Below, in pieces: positions 1 through 6,840 of a stretch of 17,725 nucleotides of DNA; position 1 is the first letter of the stretch; every line of letters begins with the position of its first letter. Source of the DNA: UBA724 sp964229545 (lineage in GTDB: Bacteria; Bacteroidota; Bacteroidia; Flavobacteriales; Flavobacteriaceae). The stretch covers positions 1-17,725 of the forward strand of contig CAXRDP010000055.1 of NCBI GenBank assembly GCA_964229545.1, in the 5' to 3' direction. Below the pieces are notes generated by a model. That model was not told where the DNA came from. It worked only from the letters and a program-made list of their open reading frames with translations, and searched no databases. The position numbers and the translations under genes are program-made.

Positions 1-1
1 C

Positions 2-1756
2 GATGCCATCAAAGACCTCAGGCTCTATAAAGGAGGTATTCCAGCCAAATACGGGGGCAGGGTTTCTTCCGTGTTGGATATCTATCAAAAAGAAGGAAAC
101 AAAGAAGATTTCAAGCTCAACGGAGGCATCGGTTTGGTGGCCAGTCGCTTGCTAGCAGAAGGCCCCATAGGTAAAGGCAGTTTTTTGGTGGGTGGTAGAG
201 GCACTTATGCACACCTTTTCCTCAAAGCCACAGACAATCCCAATAGTGCCTATTTTTATGATTTAAACACTAAAATCAGCTTTCCTGTCAACGAAAACAA
301 CAAGCTGTATTTGTCTGGATACTTTGGTCGTGATGTGTTTGATGTTGATGGGAGTTTTGTCAATACCTATGGCAATGCGGTTTTCAACCTGCGATGGAAC
401 CATTTGTTTTCCGATCGTTTGTTTAGCAACTTGTCCCTTATCTACAGCGATTATTACTATGGGCTATTACTCGATTTTGCTGGTTTTGACTGGAACTCAG
501 GCATACAAAACACCAACCTCAAATATGATTTGAGTTATTTTGCCAACGAACAAATCAAAATGGATTTTGGGCTACAATCCACTTTCTACAGTTTTAATCC
601 CGGTTATATTGAACCTGCGCGTACCGACTCTGGAATTCTTGCAGAACAACTTCTCAAAAAATACGCCACAGAACATGCCCTCTATGTCGATGTGTCTCAC
701 AATATTACGGATCAACTTGCACTGCAGTACGGACTTCGACTCAACCATTATGTACGATTGGGTCAAGAAGGATTGAACACATATGAAAACAACCAACCTA
801 CAATCTACAATACAGAACTAGGAATTTATCAAAAAGGGGTTGTATCTGGCACCTATGACCAGAATAAAAGCTCGGCAACTTATACCCATTTGGAACCGCG
901 CCTTACCCTTTCTTATGCCTTGAGCAATAGCGCCATAAAATTGAGCTACAACCGACTCAATCAATACCTACACCTGATTTCAAACACCAGCTCCCCAACC
1001 CCACTCGATGTCTGGGCACCCAGTGGACCCCACCTAAAACCTCAACAACTCGACCAGTGGGCTGTGGGTTACTTTACATCCTACGAAAATGGAATCGATG
1101 TTCAGCTTGAATCTTTTTATAAAAATGTGAACAACCGTCTGGATTATATAGACGGAGCTGATTTGGTGGCCAACAACGCTGTGGAGCAAGTCACTCTACC
1201 TGGAGATGTGCGCGCCTACGGAGTTGAGCTTTTGGTAAAAAAATCAACCGGACGTTTTAAAAGTTGGCTGGCTTATACTTGGAGCAAATCCGAACAACAA
1301 ACCCAAGGATTGGGAATGGGAGATTCGGGCATCAACCAAGGTGCTTGGTATGCCAATGCATATGACAAAAGACATGATTTGAGCATCAATGCGAGTTATA
1401 CGCTCAACGCCAAGTGGTCATTGAATGCCAACCTGATTTATCAAAGTGGACAGCCCACCACCTATCCCGACGGTCAGTACACATTTGCAGGATTGCGGGT
1501 ACCCAACTACGGCTTGAGAAATGGCAGTAGATTGCCAGACTATCACAGGCTGGATATTTCAGCTACTTTAAAACCCGCCATCAAAAAAGGCAAGACGCGC
1601 CAAGGGCAATGGATTTTTGGAATTTACAATCTGTACAACCGTAAAAATGCGGCTAGTATCAGTTTTAGACAAAACCGGGAAACCCTTCGTAATGAAGCCG
1701 TCCGATTTTCCATCTTTGGCATCGTTCCTTCTTTAACCTATAGAATCGATTGGTAA
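2..1756 (+). CDS. TonB-dependent outer-membrane receptor, 3' part (start lies outside the window)
   Basis: The frame is open from base 2, so the gene begins upstream; 584 residues are visible. The first 25 or so residues end a plug domain with the typical pattern of a glycine pair, P-A-x-Y-G-G-R and S-S-V-x-D. The rest is a chain of alternating amphipathic strands rich in Tyr, Asn and Trp, as in a 22-strand barrel, and it ends in Y-R-I-D-W with a terminal aromatic, as expected for a Bam-inserted outer-membrane protein. The signal peptide, any carboxypeptidase-like N-terminal domain and the TonB box would be in the missing part. Such receptors import a bulky ligand using TonB energy; nothing visible tells the substrate. 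The stop codon overlaps the start of the DUF4249 lipoprotein gene by one base (TAATG), so the two are probably co-translated and may act together, a pairing common in this phylum. A GTG at 71 is an internal codon, not a start. Confidence 0.93.
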   Translation, partial: DAIKDLRLYKGGIPAKYGGRVSSVLDIYQKEGNKEDFKLNGGIGLVASRLLAEGPIGKGSFLVGGRGTYAHLFLKATDNPNSAYFYDLNTKISFPVNENNKLYLSGYFGRDVFDVDGSFVNTYGNAVFNLRWNHLFSDRLFSNLSLIYSDYYYGLLLDFAGFDWNSGIQNTNLKYDLSYFANEQIKMDFGLQSTFYSFNPGYIEPARTDSGILAEQLLKKYATEHALYVDVSHNITDQLALQYGLRLNHYVRLGQEGLNTYENNQPTIYNTELGIYQKGVVSGTYDQNKSSATYTHLEPRLTLSYALSNSAIKLSYNRLNQYLHLISNTSSPTPLDVWAPSGPHLKPQQLDQWAVGYFTSYENGIDVQLESFYKNVNNRLDYIDGADLVANNAVEQVTLPGDVRAYGVELLVKKSTGRFKSWLAYTWSKSEQQTQGLGMGDSGINQGAWYANAYDKRHDLSINASYTLNAKWSLNANLIYQSGQPTTYPDGQYTFAGLRVPNYGLRNGSRLPDYHRLDISATLKPAIKKGKTRQGQWIFGIYNLYNRKNAASISFRQNRETLRNEAVRFSIFGIVPSLTYRIDW

Positions 1757-2547
1757 TGAAAAAATGGTTGTTCATCATAGCGTTCATGACGATTGCCTGC
1801 GAAGATGTAGTGGATATCGAACTACCTCAAGGGCCTGTACAGCTTGTGGTAGATGCCGAACTCAGCAGGGCTGTCGGAGGTATAGAGGCAACAATTGTAG
1901 TAGATCTGAGTTTAACTACTGATTTCTATGCTGAAGACATCACCAAAGTGTCTGATGCTGTGGTTGTGCTTCATACGGGGTCGGAGCAGCTATCGGTACC
2001 GCAAACCGATCCGGGAATTTACGCTGCCGATTTGGCAAGTTTGTCTGAAGATACACCCTACAGCATCGAAATAACCCATAACAACCAAACTTACAGCGCC
2101 ACAGAAGAGTTGGTGCTTTCAGGCACATTTGATGCTGCCACACAAGGAGATGGTCAGTTGTTTAGTGGAAATGAAACTGAAGTAGTGGTCACTATTACGG
2201 ACTTAGAAGGTTTGGGCAATTATTACCTTTTTGATTTTGGATACAACAATCTCTTTGTTACACGCGATCGCTTTTATGATGGTCAGCAGTTTTCATTCTC
2301 TTATTTTTACGATGAATTCTTTCCAAAAAACACAGAGGTTCACATCCGTATGGTCGGGATCGACGAAGATTTTTACAACTATATGCAGATTTTGCTGAGT
2401 CACAGCGGCCAAAATGGAGGCGGTCCCTTTGCCACTGCTACCTCTGCGCTCAAAGGCAACATCACCAACCTTACAAATCCCTCATCACCAGCCTTGGGGT
2501 ACTTTCGAGTGGTAGAACATAGCTCTCTTCCGTTTACAGCCGAATAG
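1756..2547 (+). CDS. DUF4249 domain lipoprotein
   Basis: 263 residues from ATG 1756; a TTG at 1750 is in frame but ATG right after the signal-peptide pattern fits better. The N terminus M-K-K-W followed by a short hydrophobic run and T-I-A-C (Cys15) is a lipoprotein signal. Glu and Asp directly after the Cys resemble the acidic export signal that sends Bacteroidota lipoproteins to the cell surface (inference). The body is beta-rich. Near the C terminus, residues around 215-260 carry the family pattern: a tyrosine-rich stretch before a Gly-Gly-Pro-Phe segment, then G-N-I-T-N and L-G-Y-F-R-V. DUF4249 has no established biochemical function; it is very often encoded directly after a TonB-dependent receptor, so a ligand-capture or lid role on the cell surface is plausible but unproven. 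It overlaps the receptor stop by one base and precedes murQ by 12 bases. Confidence 0.88.
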   Translation: MKKWLFIIAFMTIACEDVVDIELPQGPVQLVVDAELSRAVGGIEATIVVDLSLTTDFYAEDITKVSDAVVVLHTGSEQLSVPQTDPGIYAADLASLSEDTPYSIEITHNNQTYSATEELVLSGTFDAATQGDGQLFSGNETEVVVTITDLEGLGNYYLFDFGYNNLFVTRDRFYDGQQFSFSYFYDEFFPKNTEVHIRMVGIDEDFYNYMQILLSHSGQNGGGPFATATSALKGNITNLTNPSSPALGYFRVVEHSSLPFTAE

Positions 2548-2559
2548 CTATTTTTGTGT

Positions 2560-3375
2560 ATGGGGTTTACCAAAATCACAGAGTCCGCGTCACACTATGA
2601 CGATTTAGAAAAATTGAGTGTGGCCGAGTTGGCTGCCATCATCAACCGTGAAGATCACAAAGTTGCCGGTGCTGTACAAGCTGTTTTGCCCGAGGTTATT
2701 GTATTTGTAGAGGCTGTACTTCCTCGCATGCAAGTCGGTGGACGTTTGTTTTATGTGGGTGCTGGTACAAGTGGGCGTTTGGGAATCTTAGACGCCTCAG
2801 AATGTCCGCCAACCTTTGGGGTTGATCCTGAAACAGTAATAGGGCTAATAGCGGGAGGTGATAGCGCCATCCGTACCGCAGTAGAGGGCGCCGAAGACAA
2901 CCCAAATCAAGGTTGGTTAGACCTTACAGCACACCAAATAAACTCCAATGATAGTGTGGTAGGCATTGCTGCATCAGGAACTACGCCCTATGTGATTGGA
3001 GCGCTGGAAGCCTGTAATCAAAATAACATACTGACAGCTTGTATAAGTTGCAACCCCGGAAGCCCACTTACTCAAGTGGCACGCCATCCTATCGTTCCTG
3101 TAGTCGGACCAGAGGTTGTTACCGGCAGTTCACGCATGAAAGCAGGTACGGCTCAAAAAATGGTACTCAATACCCTTTCCACTGTACTCATGATTCGCTT
3201 GGGGCATGTGGAAGGGAATCGAATGATAGACATGCGATTGAGCAATCAGAAACTCATCGACAGAGCCATTCAAATGGTAGTTTCCTCACTAGGGGTGAAT
3301 TCTGACAAAGCAAAAGAATGGCTACAACAATATGGCAGTGTGCGCGCTGTGCTTCAATCCCAACAAAATGAATAA
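2560..3375 (+). CDS. murQ: N-acetylmuramic acid 6-phosphate etherase
   Basis: 271 residues, a normal length for the family. MurQ cleaves the D-lactyl ether of MurNAc 6-phosphate to GlcNAc 6-phosphate and D-lactate in the cytoplasm, recycling peptidoglycan sugar. The N terminus has the family pattern T-E-S-x-S-x-Y-x-D-L (residues 7-16). A SIS sugar-phosphate fold follows, with V-G-A-G-T-S-G-R at 66-73. Two glutamates match the catalytic pair of E. coli MurQ (E83 and E114): Glu81 in L-D-A-S-E-C-P and Glu112 in V-E-G-A-E-D. The G-S-S-R-M-K-A-G-T-A-Q-K segment near residue 190 is also typical. ATG 2560 is chosen over an in-frame TTG at 2554. A perfect TATTTTTG box at 2549-2556 sits three bases before this ATG, so a separate, possibly leaderless transcript is conceivable alongside read-through from the lipoprotein gene. 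The end overlaps the next gene by 8 bases. No MurNAc kinase or transporter is in view. Confidence 0.97.
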   Translation: MGFTKITESASHYDDLEKLSVAELAAIINREDHKVAGAVQAVLPEVIVFVEAVLPRMQVGGRLFYVGAGTSGRLGILDASECPPTFGVDPETVIGLIAGGDSAIRTAVEGAEDNPNQGWLDLTAHQINSNDSVVGIAASGTTPYVIGALEACNQNNILTACISCNPGSPLTQVARHPIVPVVGPEVVTGSSRMKAGTAQKMVLNTLSTVLMIRLGHVEGNRMIDMRLSNQKLIDRAIQMVVSSLGVNSDKAKEWLQQYGSVRAVLQSQQNE

Positions 3376-3586
3376 AGAACTTCTTTTTAAAGGCTTACAG
3401 CGTCTTTTTATAGCCTTGTTGATGGCGTTTACTGGACCGGTCATTTACTCCTCTGCTCTTAAAAACGAAGGGCATACGCTGTTTATCCCTGTATTGGTAG
3501 TGGGCATAGGCTTGTGTTTTGGCGCTATTTTTTTCGGATTCAAAGGAATTAGATTGTTGGTAAAAGGCTTCTTCAATGAAAACTAA
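3368..3586 (+). CDS. DUF6095 family small membrane protein
   Basis: 72 residues, read in another frame from ATG 3368, overlapping the murQ end by 8 bases, which suggests translational coupling. The frame extends upstream to 3332, but that extension lies inside murQ and lacks family similarity. Two hydrophobic helices are visible at about residues 10-28 and 38-60, joined by a short polar loop; the positive ends (K-G-L-Q-R near the start and K-G-x-R-L-x-x-K after helix 2) suggest both termini face the cytoplasm. The pattern M-N-K-E-L-L-x-K-G-L matches a small flavobacterial family of unknown function that I recall as DUF6095 and as a usual neighbour of murQ. Its role is unknown. The link to murQ hints at a job in wall recycling or envelope maintenance, but nothing in the sequence proves that. 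Confidence 0.82.
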   Translation: MNKELLFKGLQRLFIALLMAFTGPVIYSSALKNEGHTLFIPVLVVGIGLCFGAIFFGFKGIRLLVKGFFNEN

Positions 3587-3594
3587 ATTTTACA

Positions 3595-3625
3595 CTTGTA
3601 GCTGCTTACATTCCTATTATCTTTG
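3595..3625 (+). promoter_or_regulatory. Candidate promoter of the thrS-infC-rpmI-rplT operon
   Basis: CTTG at 3595-3598 and TATCTTTG at 3618-3625 are separated by 19 bases. The second box fits the Bacteroidota -7 consensus TAnnTTTG exactly and the first fits the -33 TTTG with one mismatch. Transcription would start near 3629, giving a leader of about 15 bases before the thrS ATG. The 57-base gap is too short for a T-box or an E. coli style threonyl-tRNA-like operator upstream of the start. Confidence 0.65.
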
Positions 3626-3643
3626 TCAGGATTATTTGCAGAT

Positions 3644-5590
3644 ATGATCGATGTACGATTGCCCGATGGGTCGATAAAGAAAGTAGCAAGCGGCACAACC
3701 CCTATGGAAATTGCTGAATCTATCAGTAGCGGATTGGCACGCAATGTGCTTTCTGCTTCTTACAACAACATCACTATCGAATCCCATACGCCACTTACCG
3801 AAAACGGAGATTTGGTTTTATACACCTGGGATCAAAAAGAGGGAAAACAAGCTTTTTGGCACTCATCTGCTCATATTTTGGCACAAGCCTTAGAGGAGCA
3901 TTACCCGGGTATTCATTTGACCATTGGGCCCGCTATCGAAAACGGGTTTTACTACGATATCGATGCAGGCGCGCACACCATTACCGAAAAAGACTTTCCG
4001 GCCATTGAAAAACGTATGCTGGAAATCGCTCGTGAAAAACACCTTTTTTCCATGCGTTCGGTTTCCAAAGCCGATGCATTAAAGCATTACAGCAACCAAA
4101 ATAACAGCTATAAAGTCGAGCTTATCGAAAATCTTGAGGATGGCAATATCACCTTTTGTGATCATTCCAACTTTACAGATTTGTGTCGAGGTGGACATCT
4201 GCCGCATACTGGTTTTGTCAAAGCTGTCAAGCTGACCAATATTGCAGGAGCCTACTGGCGCGGGGACGAAAACAACCCCCAACTGACGCGTATTTATGGT
4301 ATTTCTTTCCCAAAACAAAAATTGTTGACCGAACACCTACAAATGCTAGAGGAAGCCAAAAAACGAGACCACCGAAAATTGGGAGCCGAACTGGCGCTTT
4401 TTACTTTTTCAAAAAAAGTAGGACAAGGTTTGCCTTTGTGGTTGCCTAAAGGGGCCGCGCTGCGGGAACGCTTGGAACAGTTTCTTAAAGAAGCCCAACG
4501 CAAGGCTGGTTACGACCAAGTGGTTTCTCCTCATATAGGTCATAAAGATTTGTATGTAACCTCGGGGCATTACGAAAAATACGGAGCCGACAGTTTTCAG
4601 CCTATCCAAACACCGGCTGATGACGAAGAGTTTTTACTTAAACCCATGAACTGTCCCCACCACTGCGAAATGTATGCATCGAGCAACTGGAGCTACCGCG
4701 ATCTTCCCATACGATACGCTGAATTTGGCACGGTTTACAGATACGAACAGAGTGGAGAATTGCACGGTCTTACACGAGTTAGAGGATTTACGCAGGATGA
4801 CGCTCATATTTTTTGTACCGCTGAGCAACTCAATGACGAGTTTAAAGCTGTTATCGACTTGGTGTTGTATGTGTTTGGTTCTCTTGGCTTTGAGGATTTT
4901 ACAGCTCAAGTATCCTTAAGAGATCCCGAAAAACCGGAGAAATACATCGGTAGCACAGCACACTGGGACAAGGCCGAGCAAGCCATCATCAATGCCGCCC
5001 AAGAAAAAGGGTTGAACTATGTGATAGAAACAGGTGAAGCCGCCTTCTATGGACCCAAACTCGACTTTATGGTCAAAGATGCTTTGGGTAGAAGTTGGCA
5101 GTTGGGTACCATACAAGTGGATTACAACCTCCCAGAACGATTCGATTTGAGTTACAAAGGCAGTGACAACGAACTACATAGACCTGTCATGATACATCGT
5201 GCGCCTTTCGGAAGTATGGAACGTTTTGTGGCCATTTTATTAGAACATACGGCCGGAAACTTCCCCTTATGGCTTACCCCAAACCAAGTTAACATCTTGT
5301 GCGTGAGTGAGAAGCATGAAAAATACGCCGAAAAAGTTTCAGAATTATTGGAAAATAACGAAATTCGCGCCCTCGTGGACAACCGAAATGAAACCATCGG
5401 TAAGAAAATCCGTGAATCTGAAGTAAGCAAAGTACCCTACATGATCATCGTAGGAGAACAAGAAGCCGCTCAGAACATGGTCTCGGTTCGGGAACACGGA
5501 GGCAAAGATCACGGCAGCATGTCGGTATCTGATTTTGTATCGCTAGTCCAAGGAGTAGTCGATCAGGAATTAAAAACATTTGAACCCTAA
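3644..5590 (+). CDS. thrS: Threonine--tRNA ligase
   Basis: 648 residues, the full bacterial length. It charges tRNA-Thr and clears mischarged Ser-tRNA. Domain order: TGS domain (about 1-62); editing domain with H73-S-S-A-H77 and C181-R-G-G-H185, matching the E. coli editing residues; class II catalytic core (about 245-535); anticodon-binding domain (about 540-645). Zinc ligands are Cys337 (in M-N-C-P-H-H), His388 (in D-D-A-H-I-F-C) and His518 (in M-I-H-R-A-P-F), with spacing close to E. coli. Motif 2 is the R-V-R-G-F-T-Q-D-D run and motif 3 includes G-S-M-E-R-F. The start is set at ATG 3644 because the residues after it, M-I-D-V-R-L-P-D-G-S, begin the TGS domain; an upstream in-frame TTG at 3623 lies inside the -7 promoter box. 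It is the first gene of the translation operon, 11 bases before infC. Confidence 0.98.
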   Translation: MIDVRLPDGSIKKVASGTTPMEIAESISSGLARNVLSASYNNITIESHTPLTENGDLVLYTWDQKEGKQAFWHSSAHILAQALEEHYPGIHLTIGPAIENGFYYDIDAGAHTITEKDFPAIEKRMLEIAREKHLFSMRSVSKADALKHYSNQNNSYKVELIENLEDGNITFCDHSNFTDLCRGGHLPHTGFVKAVKLTNIAGAYWRGDENNPQLTRIYGISFPKQKLLTEHLQMLEEAKKRDHRKLGAELALFTFSKKVGQGLPLWLPKGAALRERLEQFLKEAQRKAGYDQVVSPHIGHKDLYVTSGHYEKYGADSFQPIQTPADDEEFLLKPMNCPHHCEMYASSNWSYRDLPIRYAEFGTVYRYEQSGELHGLTRVRGFTQDDAHIFCTAEQLNDEFKAVIDLVLYVFGSLGFEDFTAQVSLRDPEKPEKYIGSTAHWDKAEQAIINAAQEKGLNYVIETGEAAFYGPKLDFMVKDALGRSWQLGTIQVDYNLPERFDLSYKGSDNELHRPVMIHRAPFGSMERFVAILLEHTAGNFPLWLTPNQVNILCVSEKHEKYAEKVSELLENNEIRALVDNRNETIGKKIRESEVSKVPYMIIVGEQEAAQNMVSVREHGGKDHGSMSVSDFVSLVQGVVDQELKTFEP

Positions 5591-5601
5591 AAAGACGCGT
5601 T

Positions 5602-6153
5602 ATCGCAATACGTAGAAGAAGGAGCAGAGGTCCTGCCCGTATCATTAAAGAAGACCCACACAAAATCAACGAAAAGATTTTGGCTCGTGAGGTGCGTTTG
5701 GTGGGTGATAACGTAGAAATGGGGGTTTATCCTTTGGTCAAAGCCAAGGAAATCGCAGCAGGATTGGAGCTGGATTTGGTTGAAATATCACCCAATGCCA
5801 ACCCGCCGGTTTGTAAGATCATTGATTATAAAAAATTCCTTTACGAGCAAAAAAAGCGCGAAAAGGTACTGAAGGCCAAAGCGGCGAAGATTGTCCTTAA
5901 GGAGATACGGTTTGGACCCCAAACCGATGAGCATGACTATGAGTTCAAAAAGAAGCATGCTATCAAATTCTTAGAAGAGGGCGCCAAGCTCAAAGCTTTT
6001 GTCTTTTTTAAAGGCCGTTCTATTATTTTTAAAGAGCAAGGTCAAATTTTGTTGCTGCGATTGGCACAAGATTTGGAACCCTATGGAAAGGTGGAACAAT
6101 TGCCAAAATTGGAAGGTAAGCGGATGATAATGTTAATCAATCCGAAAAAATAA
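5602..6153 (+). CDS. infC: Translation initiation factor IF-3 (ATC start codon)
   Basis: 183 residues when started at ATC 5602. IF-3 keeps the 30S subunit free and inspects the start codon-initiator tRNA pairing. No ATG, GTG or TTG exists in frame between the upstream stop (5581-5583) and TTG 5680, yet the stretch from 5602 encodes a normal flavobacterial IF-3 N terminus: a basic head (A-I-R-R-R-R-S-R-G) followed by H-K-I-N-E-K-I, the conserved beginning of the IF3-N domain. Starting at 5680 would cut that off. IF3-N spans about 20-88 with V-E-I-S-P-N-A and P-P-V-C-K-I-x-D-Y-x-K-F-L-Y-E; IF3-C spans about 95-180 with K-E-I-R-F-G-P-Q-T-D-E-H-D. An ATH start on infC lets IF-3 repress its own translation, well shown for the E. 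coli AUU codon; the same logic is inferred here. The gene lies 11 bases after thrS and 19 before rpmI. Confidence 0.95.
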   Translation: MAIRRRRSRGPARIIKEDPHKINEKILAREVRLVGDNVEMGVYPLVKAKEIAAGLELDLVEISPNANPPVCKIIDYKKFLYEQKKREKVLKAKAAKIVLKEIRFGPQTDEHDYEFKKKHAIKFLEEGAKLKAFVFFKGRSIIFKEQGQILLLRLAQDLEPYGKVEQLPKLEGKRMIMLINPKK

Positions 6154-6172
6154 ATAACAAAAAGCGAGTCGA

Positions 6173-6370
6173 ATGCCGAAACAAAAAACAAAATCGAGCG
6201 CAAAAAAGAGATTTAAGCTCACCGGTACCGGAAAAATCAAACGCAAGCATGCGTTTAAGAGTCATATTTTGACCAAAAAGTCAAATAAGCGAAAGCTCAA
6301 ATTGACCCATGCTACATTGGTTCATGATTCTGATGCCGATAACGTAAAACAACAACTTCGATTGAAGTAA
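6173..6370 (+). CDS. rpmI: 50S ribosomal protein L35
   Basis: 65 residues, the standard length, very basic, starting M-P-K-Q-K-T-K-S-S-A-K-K-R-F-K-L-T-G-T-G-K and containing the family's K-R-K-H-A-F-K-S-H segment. It is a structural protein of the large ribosomal subunit. ATG 6173 is the only sensible start and lies 19 bases after infC. It is followed by a 74-base gap before rplT, the longest gap within this operon. Confidence 0.98.
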   Translation: MPKQKTKSSAKKRFKLTGTGKIKRKHAFKSHILTKKSNKRKLKLTHATLVHDSDADNVKQQLRLK

Positions 6371-6383
6371 AAACTGGTGTATA

Positions 6384-6421
6384 ACCCTGGGGTGGGTAAA
6401 GAAAGTGCGACACACGCCACC
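6384..6421 (+). promoter_or_regulatory. Possible RNA structure between rpmI and rplT
   Basis: The 74-base gap holds pairing options that exclude one another: ACCC (6384-6387) with GGGT (6394-6397), or GGTGG (6391-6395) with CCACC (6417-6421). In Proteobacteria and Firmicutes, L20 represses this operon by binding its mRNA, so a comparable site here is possible. The helices are short and the link to L20 is inference only. Confidence 0.3.
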
Positions 6422-6444
6422 TTCCTCAAAAAACATGTAATTCA

Positions 6445-6789
6445 ATGCCTAGATCAGTAAATGCAGTGGCCTCTAGGGCCCGAAGAAAAAAGATTCTTAA
6501 ACAAGCTAAAGGTTATTTTGGCCGTCGTAAGAATGTGTGGACGGTAGCCAAAAATGCCGTCGAAAAAGGTTTGCAGTATGCCTACCGTGACCGTCGTGCC
6601 AAAAAGCGCACCTTCCGCGCTTTGTGGATTACGCGTATCAATGCAGGTGCACGTTTGCACGGTATGTCCTACTCAGAGTTTATGGGCAAAGTAAAAGCCA
6701 ACAACATTGAACTCAACCGCAAGGTTTTGGCCGATTTGGCCATGAATCACCCCGATGCTTTTAAGGCTGTGGTGGAAAAAGTAAAATAA
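6445..6789 (+). CDS. rplT: 50S ribosomal protein L20
   Basis: 114 residues, the usual length. It starts M-P-R-S-V-N-A-V-A-S-R-A-R-R-K-K-I-L-K, the long basic N-terminal tail that threads into 23S rRNA, and contains the conserved A-K-G-Y-F-G-R-R-K-N core, then A-Y-R-D-R-R-A-K-K-R and L-W-I-T-R-I-N-A. L20 is an early assembly protein of the 50S subunit and, in other bacteria, the autogenous repressor of rpmI-rplT. It is the last gene of the operon, with a strong hairpin terminator starting about 20 bases after the stop. Confidence 0.98.
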   Translation: MPRSVNAVASRARRKKILKQAKGYFGRRKNVWTVAKNAVEKGLQYAYRDRRAKKRTFRALWITRINAGARLHGMSYSEFMGKVKANNIELNRKVLADLAMNHPDAFKAVVEKVK

Positions 6790-6807
6790 CCAACCCTATT
6801 TTACTGT

Positions 6808-6840
6808 ATAAAAAAACCGCTTTTCAGCGGTTTTTTTTAT
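6808..6840. terminator. Bidirectional intrinsic terminator between rplT and dnaB
   Basis: ACCGCT (6816-6821), loop TTTC and AGCGGT (6826-6831) form a perfect 6-bp stem, flanked by a run of As on the left and eight Ts on the right (6831-6838). The A and T tracts extend the stem and give a U-tract in either direction, so it can end rplT transcripts (plus) and dnaB transcripts (minus). It abuts the dnaB stop codon at 6841-6843. Confidence 0.85.

Noticed and set aside
3039..3305. Plus-strand open frame of 88 codons inside murQ
   Set aside because: Out of frame within murQ, with no domain or start signal.
3587..3643. A T-box or tRNA-like control region before thrS
   Set aside because: The gap is only 57 bases and already holds a promoter; no tRNA-like fold is present and the leader would be about 15 bases.
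4634..4909. Minus-strand open frame of 91 codons inside thrS
   Set aside because: Shadow of the ThrRS catalytic core.
5680..5682. TTG 5680 as the infC start
   Set aside because: It would remove the basic head and the conserved H-K-I-N-E-K-I start of the IF3-N domain, both encoded upstream in the same frame.
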